From Chroococcopsis sp964623815 (GTDB taxonomy: Bacteria; Cyanobacteriota; Cyanobacteriia; Cyanobacteriales; Microcystaceae), in assembly GCA_964623815.1 (NCBI GenBank), contig CAZUVR010000019.1, positions 1 through 64,000 on the forward strand: DNA of 64,000 bases, in the 5' to 3' direction. Position 1 is the first letter of the stretch, and the number at the start of each line of letters is the position of its first letter. The notes beneath the pieces are model-generated. The model was given only the letters and a program-made list of their open reading frames with translations, was not told the origin of the DNA and did not search any database. The translations under genes were made by a program, and so were the position numbers. Positions 8,471-16,414 of the stretch are shown here, piece after piece.

Positions 8471-9847
8471 ATGCCTAACACTCTTATCCGTCGTTACACA
8501 CCTCCTACCTGTACCCTGGAAATTTGGGGGCAAATATCACCTCTATCGGTTTGGGCGGGTAAAAACATCCTCAATAACCTAAAATTTCAATTACGGCTCG
8601 ACGATCCGAGATTGTTGGAAAATGAACAGATGCTGATCAGAGGCGATCGAACCCAATTACAATTACTGAAGGAAGTGGTGGGTAATTACGTTCAGAATCT
8701 GCTGAAAACATCGGCCGAAGAATTATCCCTTTCCCTAACCCTCAACTCTTATCCCCTTAGCAGCCCGAATAATATCCCATCTTTGCCCTCGCTACAGCCG
8801 AAAGGATTGGTCAATCACGAATTATTTCTAGGCGGGTTAACCACTGACAACGGCGGCGACGTAATTAATCTAACCACATCTCAACTATTCGATCTCGCTA
8901 ACGCCCTAGAAGAATACGAGGCGGAAATCGATGTCATCCCAGAAATCACCAGAAAACAAATCCGTAAACAGACTTTAACTTGGGCGGGAATCGCCGCCGG
9001 TACCCTCATTGCCCTCGGTGCTGGAGCTTGGGGAGTAAAAATGTATCAAGACACTAATCGAGAAGTTGCCAGCACGCCGCCCCCGGTAACACAGAATAAA
9101 CCTAAAGAGGCACTCCCTTCCGTACCCCTGCCCCCTACTGGCGTACCAGCCCCATCACCCACCATACCCACTACCCTAGATCAACAAACACCCTTACCCA
9201 ATCCGGGCGAGGTGAAAAGCGCCACCGCCCCGAGCCGTTTAAATACGGTGCCCTTAGTAGTACCGCCCCGCCCCAATTTGCCGCCTCCGCCGTCTCTGGC
9301 CAATGTCACCCCGAATAATACGGCTATCGTCATCACCCCGGAAACCTCCTCGAAAAGCCCAATAGTCGCAACACCAGCCCCAACTACTGACAAACCTGGT
9401 GCCGTCGCCACCCTGCCACCTCAGATTATGAACCCCACACCAGCAAGCCCCAATCTTCCAGCCTTACCGCCTTTAAGCCGCGAAGATAAAGCCCCCGCCG
9501 AGGCTCCGAAGATGAATCGGGTTAACACCCAGGCCAAGGCTCCCCCATCGAGTAATTTATTAGATACCATCCCACAAGTAGCAGAAACAAGGGAATACTT
9601 TAAAGCCCGCTGGCAACCCCCAGAAAGCTTGAAACAGACTTTAGAGTACCGTTTGATCCTAAATCAGGACGGTTCCTTAAAACAGATCCTGCCCCTAGGA
9701 CAGGCGGCGAAAATCTATCTCGATCGTACCAATATGCCCCTACTGAATGAGCCTTTCGTGTCGCCTTTAGAAGTGGCTGGTAATCCGCAATTACGTTTAG
9801 TATTAAGCCCCGATGGTACAGTGAGAACTTTTATGGAAGAACCTTAG
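8471..9847 (+). CDS. DUF4335 domain-containing single-pass membrane protein
   Basis: 458 residues in three parts. The N-terminal domain (about 1-160) begins IRRYTPPTCTLEIWGQ and is the conserved DUF4335 core. One membrane helix follows at about 170-190 (TWAGIAAGTLIALGAGAWG). A long Pro/Thr/Ala-rich linker (about 195-370) leads to a C-terminal domain (about 375-458). With no N-terminal signal, the core is probably cytoplasmic and the Pro-rich part periplasmic or thylakoid-lumenal; this topology is inferred. It sits 9 bp after DUF3038, so the two form an operon. The proline-rich segment explains the raised GC of this gene. Function unknown. Confidence 0.75.
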   Translation: MPNTLIRRYTPPTCTLEIWGQISPLSVWAGKNILNNLKFQLRLDDPRLLENEQMLIRGDRTQLQLLKEVVGNYVQNLLKTSAEELSLSLTLNSYPLSSPNNIPSLPSLQPKGLVNHELFLGGLTTDNGGDVINLTTSQLFDLANALEEYEAEIDVIPEITRKQIRKQTLTWAGIAAGTLIALGAGAWGVKMYQDTNREVASTPPPVTQNKPKEALPSVPLPPTGVPAPSPTIPTTLDQQTPLPNPGEVKSATAPSRLNTVPLVVPPRPNLPPPPSLANVTPNNTAIVITPETSSKSPIVATPAPTTDKPGAVATLPPQIMNPTPASPNLPALPPLSREDKAPAEAPKMNRVNTQAKAPPSSNLLDTIPQVAETREYFKARWQPPESLKQTLEYRLILNQDGSLKQILPLGQAAKIYLDRTNMPLLNEPFVSPLEVAGNPQLRLVLSPDGTVRTFMEEP

Positions 9848-9866
9848 AGAGAAAAGAGGAGTCAAG

Positions 9867-9938
9867 AGCCAGGTAAAGAAGGGAAAAAATTGCTCTCACC
9901 GCTCTTTTCTCCCTTCTTATCTCTCATTTCTCCTGGCT
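9867..9938. terminator. Long hairpin between convergent genes
   Basis: AGCCAGG at 9867-9873 pairs with CCTGGCT at 9932-9938, and the inner AAGAAGGGA at 9876-9884 pairs with TCCCTTCTT at 9910-9918. A-rich and T-rich flanks lie on both sides. The structure separates the convergent DUF4335 gene and the solute-binding-protein gene and slightly overlaps the stop codon of the latter. It is probably a bidirectional terminator. Confidence 0.65.
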
Positions 9939-11160
9939 ATTTTATGAAAGTAAATTTGCCGTTCTTTCCGTCTGGTTCCATCTTTACCTGAGCAACATAA
10001 AACTGATTTTGAATAATTTCCCCTTCTGGAGTAAAAGCAATACTACCTAAAGGAGTTTCATACTTACCGCTAAGTATTTCTTGATTTAACTGTTGCCTCA
10101 ACTGTTCTAAACTTAAACCGCTGATTTTATTCTTATCATCCACTCTCTTTAAAGCCTCCACGAAGACTTGAATACCCGTAAAAGCTTGGGCTGTAAATTG
10201 CGGTGGGTCTATTTGTTTTTGCGCTTTATAAGCTTCTTTAAAAGCATTATTTATCGGTGTATCTAACTCGGGGCTATAAGCTTGGGCGATTAAAACACCA
10301 TCGCATTTAGCCTGACAGACGGGAAAAAGATTAGATGTATTTAAACCGTTACCACCGATGATTAATCCTTTATATCCTAACTCTCTTAATTGTTTGACCA
10401 GATTACCGCCATCGGCTGCCAAACCGGAAATAATTACTAAGTCTGGTTTAGCGTTAATACCTGCTGTAGCCTGATTTTGAAAATCCGTGTCGGTGGTTTG
10501 AAACTTCTGCACCGTAACCGTCTCTAAGTTTAAATCTTTAACGGTTTGCTGGAAAGTTTCCGTTTCCGATTTACTGAAAGCATCGTTTTGAGCGTAAAAA
10601 ATAGCGACTTTTTTAATGTTCGGATCGATCTTTAACGCTGCCTTAACAGCGTTGGGGGCAACTATACTCACGGGCGCGGAAACCCTACTGACAAACTCGC
10701 CGATTTGAGGCACACCTTTAGCCGTATTAGAAGGGCCAATAACTGGAACTTTAGCACGATCGGCTATGGGGTCGGCGGCGAAGGCTTGCTGAGATAAAGA
10801 TGGCCCTAAAATTCCCACCACTTTATCCTGAGTTATTAAAGTATTAAAAGCGTTAATCGCCCCCTGTTCATCGCCCCCCACATCTTGTAAGACGACTTTA
10901 ATCGGAGTACCGTTAACGCCGCCTTTATCGTTAAAATATTTCTCGGCTAATTTCACCCCCACTACCTGCTCCTGTCCTAATAAAGCCACGTTGCTAGTTT
11001 GGGCTAGACCAGCACCGATCGGGATACTATTAGCAGTATTGGCAGTATTATTGGCGGGGGCCGTAGTTTGTTGATTATTACCGCCAGAATTACAGGCGAC
11101 TACCAGAGAAAAAGTTACCAGAGAAAGTAATAAGGGTATCAATAAACGTTTGTAAATCAT
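9937..11160 (-). CDS. natB: Branched-chain/neutral amino acid ABC transporter substrate-binding lipoprotein
   Basis: 407-residue periplasmic-binding protein of the LivJ type (type I fold). The N-terminus is a lipoprotein signal with lipobox LVVA|C, so Cys23 would be lipidated. A low-complexity Asn/Thr linker follows, then the ligand-binding fold (IPIGAGLAQTSNVALLGQEQ, FNDKGGVNGTPIKVV, LGPSLSQQAF, PVIGPSNT). In cyanobacteria such proteins serve the N-I (Nat) neutral amino acid system, hence the tentative symbol. A matching LivH-type permease (NatD-like) lies about 7.5 kb away at 18623-19486. Other subunits are not in the window. It is 53 bp downstream of a peptide-type binding protein on the same strand. 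Ligand not determined. Confidence 0.8.
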   Translation of the reverse strand: MIYKRLLIPLLLSLVTFSLVVACNSGGNNQQTTAPANNTANTANSIPIGAGLAQTSNVALLGQEQVVGVKLAEKYFNDKGGVNGTPIKVVLQDVGGDEQGAINAFNTLITQDKVVGILGPSLSQQAFAADPIADRAKVPVIGPSNTAKGVPQIGEFVSRVSAPVSIVAPNAVKAALKIDPNIKKVAIFYAQNDAFSKSETETFQQTVKDLNLETVTVQKFQTTDTDFQNQATAGINAKPDLVIISGLAADGGNLVKQLRELGYKGLIIGGNGLNTSNLFPVCQAKCDGVLIAQAYSPELDTPINNAFKEAYKAQKQIDPPQFTAQAFTGIQVFVEALKRVDDKNKISGLSLEQLRQQLNQEILSGKYETPLGSIAFTPEGEIIQNQFYVAQVKMEPDGKNGKFTFIK

Positions 11161-11213
11161 CTGAGATTAAGCGCTGAAAACGATGAGACAAGCTTATCAG
11201 TAAAGCGGTTATT

Positions 11214-12860
11214 TTAAGAAGCTTTCACGGCGGAAATCTTCCAAAAAGGTATCGTCTGCCCGGGATTAATCGTCACCCCTTCCACACCATTTTGAGTGAA
11301 CACATAATCTTTCGTCTGCCACAGGGGAATATAGGGCACATTCTCGGCAAGGATGTCTTGAATCTCCCCGAAAATTTGTTTACGCTTCACTGGATTCTGT
11401 TCTTGACGTTCCGCGTCTATTAACTGGTTAACCCGATCGCTATAATAAAAAGACCCCTGACTCTGTGCCCCTCCCTCTTCACACCCTTTCTCGTTTGAAC
11501 CTTTGGCGCAGGAGAGAAAGGGGTAGATATAATTATCCGCGTCGAGAAAATCTGGATACCAATTCGATAGGGCGGTTGTATACAAACCCCGACTCACGTT
11601 TCTAAAAAAAGCGGCCGAGAGGATACTATTCGGCTCGAAAGTGAGTAGGCCATCTAAATCTCTTTTCGCCAAAGCCTTCATCACCGCCGCCACCGTCGAG
11701 GAGGTAATCGAACCCGAAGAGTGCCATATTTCCACCACCCCTGGATTATCGGGGGTGAATCCCGCCTGTTTTAATAATTCTTTGGCTTTTTCTACGTTCC
11801 TAGCTCCGTAACGCTCTTTGAATACTGGTTGCGATTCGGCGAAGGTAGTAGGAATCAAACTGTATAAAGGTACTCCCTGACCTTGTAAGATTCTGTCATT
11901 TAATAAGTCTCGATCGATCAAAGCTGCTATAGCTTGACGCACCAAAGGATTCTTCACGGGTTCGCTGTTAAAATTCAAAGTCATAAAATGAACCGCGCTA
12001 CCTTCTCCCTCCACCAGTTGAAATTTTCTCTCACTGGCTTCTTTCTGGAGTTTTTTCACCTGCGGCGCTTGTAAACTCTGATAGGCAATATCTACCGCCC
12101 CGGTGCGGAAGGCGTTGAACAGGTTCGCTGGGTTTGACTGATAAATCTGTATATCTATGTACCGCGTCTTCGCCTTTTCCCCCCAATAATCCTCGAATCT
12201 TTCCAGTCCGTAAGCATCACTGGTAACTTTTGTCAACTTATAGGGCCCCGTGCCCACCAGTTGATCCGGCTTGAATTTATCTCCCCCGATTTCGTAGGCT
12301 TTAGGGGATACGGCACAGGCTCCGGGATAGGCAAGTAGGGAAGCAAAGGCGGCGAAAGGTTTTTTGAGGCCGATGGTGAGTTCGTATTCTCCCGTCACTT
12401 CGATGCGATCGATCGTGTCTGCCAAGAGAAATGAAGGCTCGCCACCGTTTTTAATGAAGCGGTTTAGGGAAAAAGCCATCGCCTGGGCGTTAAAAGGTGT
12501 ACCGTCTTGAAACTTTACCCCCTGGCGCACTGGGATAGTATAAACTAAACCGTCGGCGCTGACTTGTGGCAGAGCCGATGCTAGCAGGGGTACGAGGGTG
12601 GTGCTGCTCGGGGCGTAAGTATAAAGAGTCTCTCCGAGATTATAGATGAGGAATAGTCCCGCTAATTCGTAACTATCGGCGGGGTCGAGGGTTCTCGGTT
12701 TTAAAGTGGTGCCGATGGTAATGCGATCGCCCTGCGTGCCTGCGGCATCGCCTGACGGGGTAACGGATACGGGAGTGTTCTCACCCTGGCAACCCACTAT
12801 TAAAGTTAACGATACCAGGAAAAGAAGTAGATAGGTTGTGACTCTTTTCAACGCCTGCAT
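11214..12860 (-). CDS. ABC transporter substrate-binding lipoprotein, peptide/nickel family 5
   Basis: 548-residue solute-binding protein of the DppA/OppA cluster (SBP family 5). It has a lipoprotein signal with lipobox LIVG|C (Cys24). The family signature region is ITIGTTLKPRTLDPADSYE, followed by VPLLASALPQVSADGLVYTI and VKFQDGTPFNAQAMAFSLNR. Length is normal. It delivers oligopeptides or a related solute to an inner-membrane ABC permease, but no dppBCDF/oppBCDF-like permease or ATPase genes lie next to it. Such orphan binding proteins are common in cyanobacteria. The LivJ-type gene follows after 53 bp, so both may share a transcript. Confidence 0.87.
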   Translation of the reverse strand: MQALKRVTTYLLLFLVSLTLIVGCQGENTPVSVTPSGDAAGTQGDRITIGTTLKPRTLDPADSYELAGLFLIYNLGETLYTYAPSSTTLVPLLASALPQVSADGLVYTIPVRQGVKFQDGTPFNAQAMAFSLNRFIKNGGEPSFLLADTIDRIEVTGEYELTIGLKKPFAAFASLLAYPGACAVSPKAYEIGGDKFKPDQLVGTGPYKLTKVTSDAYGLERFEDYWGEKAKTRYIDIQIYQSNPANLFNAFRTGAVDIAYQSLQAPQVKKLQKEASERKFQLVEGEGSAVHFMTLNFNSEPVKNPLVRQAIAALIDRDLLNDRILQGQGVPLYSLIPTTFAESQPVFKERYGARNVEKAKELLKQAGFTPDNPGVVEIWHSSGSITSSTVAAVMKALAKRDLDGLLTFEPNSILSAAFFRNVSRGLYTTALSNWYPDFLDADNYIYPFLSCAKGSNEKGCEEGGAQSQGSFYYSDRVNQLIDAERQEQNPVKRKQIFGEIQDILAENVPYIPLWQTKDYVFTQNGVEGVTINPGQTIPFWKISAVKAS

Positions 12861-12896
12861 AGAACCGGGGACTTAAATCAAGCTATATCATAACAA

Positions 12897-13445
12897 TTAG
12901 TTGGCCATCTCAGTATTTTGATGTTGATTCAGCGCCGATTGAGCGATTTTCATCGTCAGTTTTATTTTTTCCCTCTCCGTCAGATCTTGCCACAGTTTAT
13001 TATCTTCCTTACCAGGGCCGCTTCTCATCGCATAGGCGATCGGACGGCCGATAATACTGAGATCGTCCCTGTCGTGATCGGGAAATAGAGGTTGAACGCA
13101 ATCGAGCAATCTCTCCAGATTATCGGAACTTTTGCCCACTAAATCCTTCGCTCTTTTTATAATATTTTTCAGCCAAGTTTCAGGTACTAATTTACTATAT
13201 TCGTTTTTGATAAAACATTCTATCTTTTCTCTGTCGAGCCTTTCCCACTTATTATTTAATAACTCGAAGAATTGAGCAGATTTATTATTCTCTTCAGCTT
13301 CTTGATAATTATTAATAATAACATCGCTTTTTTCCTCTATATACTTCTCCATTTCTTCGCTAAAATGTTCCCAAGGATAAACATCCTCATCATCTTGCCA
13401 GAGGTTTTCCGCGAGATATTTTTTTTCAAACAGGAAGTCATTCAT
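12897..13445 (-). CDS. Hypothetical acidic protein
   Basis: 182-residue protein that I do not recognise. It is rich in Glu, Lys, Asn and Asp, predicted mostly helical, with no signal peptide, membrane helix or catalytic motif. Its C-terminal half contains LLDCVQPLFPDHDRDDLSIIG. The ATG at 13443-13445 (MNDFLFEKK) is preferred over a TTG four codons upstream because it has AGAAGG just before it. The AT content is higher than that of the neighbouring genes. It lies between the solute-binding proteins and clpP, about 100 bp from clpP's stop. It may be a recent arrival or a lineage-specific gene. Confidence 0.6.
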   Translation of the reverse strand: MNDFLFEKKYLAENLWQDDEDVYPWEHFSEEMEKYIEEKSDVIINNYQEAEENNKSAQFFELLNNKWERLDREKIECFIKNEYSKLVPETWLKNIIKRAKDLVGKSSDNLERLLDCVQPLFPDHDRDDLSIIGRPIAYAMRSGPGKEDNKLWQDLTEREKIKLTMKIAQSALNQHQNTEMAN

Positions 13446-13545
13446 CGTCCTTCTCAACTAAAAATAATCAGGTAGTAATTACTACACTAATGGTTAGGGT
13501 TTTCCGTAAAAAAAGAAGCAGTAAAACACTACTTCTTTTTGGTAT

Positions 13546-14145
13546 CTATGCGGGGGGGTTCGAGGCTGATGGACGACGATCGATCACCTGATCGATCAAC
13601 CCGTAGATTTTAGACTCTTCCGCCGACATAAAGAAATCTCTTTCCGTATCTTCAGCGATCAATTCTATGGGTTTTCCCGTATGGTTAGCCAAATGTTGAT
13701 TGAGCAACTGCTTCAGATAAAGAATCTCTTTGGCTTGAATTTCAATATCTGTCGCCTGTCCTTGGGCACCGCCGAGGGGTTGGTGGATCATGATCCGGGA
13801 ATTGGGTAGGCTCATTCTCTTTCCCTTGGCACCGGCGCTGAGAAGAAACGCCCCCATACTGGCGGCGAGGCCGATACAGATCGTACATACGTCTGGTTTG
13901 ATCTGATTCATAGCGTCAAATATTCCCAGCCCCGCCGATACAGAGCCGCCCGGAGAATTGATATAAAGGTAAATATCTTTTTCCGGGTCTTCCGCTTCCA
14001 GAAACAATAATTGAGCAACGATCAGATTGGCTAATTCATTCGTTACCTCTTGCCCGAGAAATACGATTCTCTCTCTCAGAAGACGGGAGTATATATCGAA
14101 GGCGCGTTCGCCGCGACCTGTGCTTTCTATTACGGTGGGTATCAT
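13546..14145 (-). CDS. clpP: ATP-dependent Clp protease proteolytic subunit
   Basis: Serine protease core of the Clp complex in the cytosol, which degrades proteins unfolded by ClpC/ClpX. At 199 residues it has the normal length. The complete catalytic triad is visible: Ser96 (GLAASMGAF), His121 (IMIHQPLGG) and Asp170 (DTERDFFMS), so this is an active ClpP and not the inactive cyanobacterial ClpR. YLYINSPGGSVSAGLGI precedes it. It is the last gene of a minus-strand run (remA-like, gmk, clpP), 49 bp after gmk. Cyanobacteria carry several clpP paralogues; which number this is cannot be told here. Confidence 0.96.
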   Translation of the reverse strand: MIPTVIESTGRGERAFDIYSRLLRERIVFLGQEVTNELANLIVAQLLFLEAEDPEKDIYLYINSPGGSVSAGLGIFDAMNQIKPDVCTICIGLAASMGAFLLSAGAKGKRMSLPNSRIMIHQPLGGAQGQATDIEIQAKEILYLKQLLNQHLANHTGKPIELIAEDTERDFFMSAEESKIYGLIDQVIDRRPSASNPPA

Positions 14146-14194
14146 CGCTTCGTCCCCTGTCTATTCTATGATGTTGCTGTTCTTTGATTGTAAC

Positions 14195-14749
14195 CTATCC
14201 GCCCCAGATGGCTTTTTCCAGTTCGGCTAGAGCTTGAGACAGCTCATCATTCACTACTGTCAGGTGGAATTCGGCCGACGCGGCTAATTCTTCCTTCGCC
14301 CTCTCCAGTCTCAGGGCGATCGCCGATTCACTTTCATCGCCACGGCCCCGTAAACGTTTCTCCAACTCTTGCAGTGACGGGGGCAGAATAAATATTCTTT
14401 TCGCGCAGGGGAACATCTGTCCGATCTGACGGGCACCGACGAGTTCTATTTCCAGAATTAAAGATTTACCACTAGTTAAAGCCGCTTCTACCTGTTGCCG
14501 GGGGGTTCCGTAGTAGTTATTCGCGTACTCCGCCCACTCTAGAAGTTGTTTTCCTTCGATCATCTCGTTGAATTTCTCTTTAGTGACGAAGTAATAATTC
14601 TCGCCTTCTTTTTCTCCTGGTCTAGGATTGCGGGTGGTTACGGAAACTGATAGGGTTAGCTCCTGATGACGCTCCCTGAGTAATCTTACCAGTGTTCCTT
14701 TGCCTACCCCACTGGGGCCGGTAATGACGATTAGTTGACCGGAGTACAT
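14195..14749 (-). CDS. gmk: Guanylate kinase
   Basis: Phosphorylates GMP to GDP with ATP in purine nucleotide metabolism. The 184-residue protein has the P-loop GPSGVGKGT at residues 11-19. It then has SVTTRNPRPGEKEGENYYFV (GMP-binding region), LLEWAEYANNYYGTP and ILEIELVGARQI, all typical of the family. The gene lies 12 bp after the remA-like gene and 49 bp before clpP on the same strand. The remA-gmk adjacency is widely conserved in bacteria, which supports both calls. Confidence 0.96.
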   Translation of the reverse strand: MYSGQLIVITGPSGVGKGTLVRLLRERHQELTLSVSVTTRNPRPGEKEGENYYFVTKEKFNEMIEGKQLLEWAEYANNYYGTPRQQVEAALTSGKSLILEIELVGARQIGQMFPCAKRIFILPPSLQELEKRLRGRGDESESAIALRLERAKEELAASAEFHLTVVNDELSQALAELEKAIWGG

Positions 14750-14761
14750 AGGGAAAATAAG

Positions 14762-15118
14762 TTAATTATTATCTTCATCTACTAACTCTTCATCGTCATC
14801 GTGTTCGTTGATCCCTCCTTTCGAGGCTCCGGCAGATGAGTTACTCCCACCTCCAGAAGAACTGTGAGAAGAGTCCTTGTGAACCACGAATCTGTGCGCT
14901 ACGGTTTCCGGTTGGATTGCCGAGAGGACTACGTGGCTGGAATCGGTTATTATAACGGCTCTGGTACGACGGCCATAGGTGGCATCGATTAATCGGCCTT
15001 GATCTCTGGCGTCAGTTATAATCCTTTTTATCGGGGCTGATTCTGGAGATACGATCGCTATTACCCGATTTGCGGAAACTATATTACCAAAGCCGATGTT
15101 TATCAGTTGTATGTCCAT
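14762..15118 (-). CDS. remA: RemA-like DNA-binding regulator (DUF370), with acidic tail
   Basis: The first ~77 residues match the DUF370/RemA family almost word for word (INIGFGNIVSANRVIAIVSP, RRTRAVIITDSSHVVLSAI). In Bacillus subtilis RemA is a DNA-binding activator of extracellular-matrix genes; in cyanobacteria the role is not established to me. This protein has an extra tail of about 40 residues: a Ser/Gly-rich linker followed by a strongly acidic end (EHDDDEELVDEDNN). That tail is absent from the ~90-residue Bacillus protein. It is the first gene of the remA-gmk-clpP run. The tail may modulate DNA binding; that is inference. Confidence 0.85.
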   Translation of the reverse strand: MDIQLINIGFGNIVSANRVIAIVSPESAPIKRIITDARDQGRLIDATYGRRTRAVIITDSSHVVLSAIQPETVAHRFVVHKDSSHSSSGGGSNSSAGASKGGINEHDDDEELVDEDNN

Positions 15119-15384
15119 AACAGATGTGAGGCGAGGCCTTCTTTCTTGAATTGAGGAGCTATATCTACAATCTTAATCTACTAATATTTAGCCTTACAAG
15201 GTCAAAAGTAAGATTATTGTATCTATTTTAGTATTTTTTCTCGGCTTATAAGAAATTTATAAGAATTATTTACATCATCTCTGTACTTGAGGCTGATAGG
15301 GATCTTTTCCCCTGTCCCCTTGAATGGGATGATAGTTATGATAATCAATGGATATTCTCTATCTTGGTGAGTGAAATCAAACCT

Positions 15385-15561
15385 ATGGGTTTTGCTGACT
15401 TGTCGATCGCTGATATTGCTAATGAGTATAATCTCTCGGTGGAGGCGGTATTCCGCTTGTGTGATCGGTTAGGTATCGCCTACAAGGATCAAACAACCAA
15501 TCTAGCCTTAGAAGATGCCAAAGCAATTATCTCACTCATCTTATCTCGACAATCTGGGTAA
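15385..15561 (+). CDS. Small IF-2 N-terminal-domain-like protein
   Basis: 58-residue protein beginning MGFADLSIADIANEYNLS. It resembles the helical subdomain found at the N-terminus of translation initiation factor IF-2, as in many cyanobacteria, where it is annotated as an IF-2-like small protein. The ATG at 15385 is chosen; the frame stays open upstream to TTG at 15364 and GTG at 15367, which would add seven or six residues. The sequence EAVFRLCDRLGIAYKDQTT suggests a small nucleic-acid- or protein-binding helix bundle. It is just upstream of psbV on the same strand, with a hairpin overlapping its stop codon. Its function is unknown. Confidence 0.72.
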   Translation: MGFADLSIADIANEYNLSVEAVFRLCDRLGIAYKDQTTNLALEDAKAIISLILSRQSG

Positions 15562-15573
15562 AAGCCATTACCC
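15556..15573 (+). terminator. Small hairpin at the stop codon of the IF-2-N-like gene
   Basis: GGGTAA at 15556-15561 (including the stop codon) pairs perfectly with TTACCC at 15568-15573 around a 6-nt loop, followed by GATTGATTTT. The stem is short, so it may be an attenuator, a weak terminator or chance. Confidence 0.35.
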
Positions 15574-15674
15574 GATTGATTTTCCACTATCTTCAAGTGT
15601 CTATATTGAGCGAAGATAGAGAATACCGCCGATTCATCCTAAACTCAATGAAGAAAACTGTTAACAGGAGAACA

Positions 15675-16160
15675 ATGGTCAAAAAAATCTTATTAACGGC
15701 GATCGCCGCTGTGTTTTTCGTCCTACAATTACAAGTTAATAACGTTTGGGCGCTAGAGCTGAACGAGGATACACGTACTATTGTTCTCAACGATGGTGGT
15801 GAAAAAATCACATTAAGCTCCCAGCAGGTAACGGAAGGGCAGAGAATTTTCAACGCCAGTTGTACCAAATGCCATTTACAGGGAAAAACCAAAACTAACA
15901 ATAACGTGAGTTTGAGCGTAGATGACCTAGCCGGTGCCGAACCACCGAGAGACAATCTTCTCGCTCTGGTAGATTATCTCCAACATCCCACCAGCTACGA
16001 TGGCGAAGACGATCTCAGCGAGTTACATCCTAACGTTTCCCGTCCCGACCTCTATCCCGAAATCAGAAACCTAACTGAAGACGACGTGTTTAACGTCGCA
16101 GGTTATATGCTCGTAGCTCCCAAGCTAGATGAGCGCTGGGGCGGCACCATCTATTTCTAA
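15675..16160 (+). CDS. psbV: Photosystem II cytochrome c-550 (extrinsic subunit)
   Basis: Lumenal extrinsic subunit that stabilises the oxygen-evolving Mn cluster of photosystem II. The precursor is 161 residues. A signal peptide (MVKKILLTAIAAVFFVLQL...) ends at VWA|LELNED after residue 26, leaving about 135 residues as in known PsbV. The heme is attached at Cys63 and Cys66 (CTKCH), with His67 as one axial ligand. His118 (SELHPN), residue 92 of the mature form, is the second ligand, matching the bis-His coordination known for PsbV. The ATG at 15675 is chosen over upstream in-frame ATGs because AACAGGAGAACA precedes it and the signal peptide then has normal length. tRNA-Arg follows on the other strand. 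Confidence 0.96.
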   Translation: MVKKILLTAIAAVFFVLQLQVNNVWALELNEDTRTIVLNDGGEKITLSSQQVTEGQRIFNASCTKCHLQGKTKTNNNVSLSVDDLAGAEPPRDNLLALVDYLQHPTSYDGEDDLSELHPNVSRPDLYPEIRNLTEDDVFNVAGYMLVAPKLDERWGGTIYF

Positions 16161-16186
16161 ATCTGCCTCAAATAATATCTGTTTAG

Positions 16187-16219
16187 TAGTTAGGTAGGAA
16201 TCGAACCTCAGCCTAACTA
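16187..16219 (+). terminator. psbV terminator hairpin with tRNA-like loop
   Basis: TAGTTAGG at 16187-16194 pairs perfectly with CCTAACTA at 16212-16219, and a T-rich stretch (TTAATTTTTATTT) follows. This fits a Rho-independent terminator just after psbV. The 17-nt loop carries most of GGTAGGAATCGAACCT (16193-16208), identical to 16 bases of the T-arm of the adjacent tRNA-Arg at 16241-16256. Confidence 0.65.
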
Positions 16220-16233
16220 TTAATTTTTATTTA

Positions 16234-16306
16234 CAGGTACGGTAGGAATCGAACCTACAACCGTCCGCTTAGAAGGCGGATGCTCTATCCGTTGAGCTAC
16301 GTACCC
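16234..16306 (-). tRNA. tRNA-Arg (anticodon TCT)
   Basis: A 73-nt cloverleaf on the minus strand: acceptor GGGTACG/CGTACCT (G-T pair at the end) with discriminator G, D-arm GCTC...GAGC, anticodon arm TCCGC-CTTCTAA-GCGGA with anticodon TCT, and T-arm GTAGG-TTCGATT-CCTAC. CCA is not encoded. It reads AGA codons (and perhaps AGG). It lies between psbV and the chelatase gene. Confidence 0.97.
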
Positions 16307-16386
16307 ACAGAAAAAATATTATACACGCTATTGGTTTTTAATTACAAGAGGAGGGGAAAAGTTTTATCGGGGCAGGTAATGAATAT

Positions 16387-16411
16387 TCCCGACTCCCAAT
16401 TCCCAACTCCG
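16387..16411. repeat. Heptad-type intergenic repeat (short)
   Basis: A short run of CCCAACTCC/CCCGACTCC-like units ending in TTTTT, just after the chelatase gene's stop codon. It is the complement of the GGGAGTC-type units seen at 37264-37327 and 39402-39430. Confidence 0.5.
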
Positions 16412-16414
16412 TTT

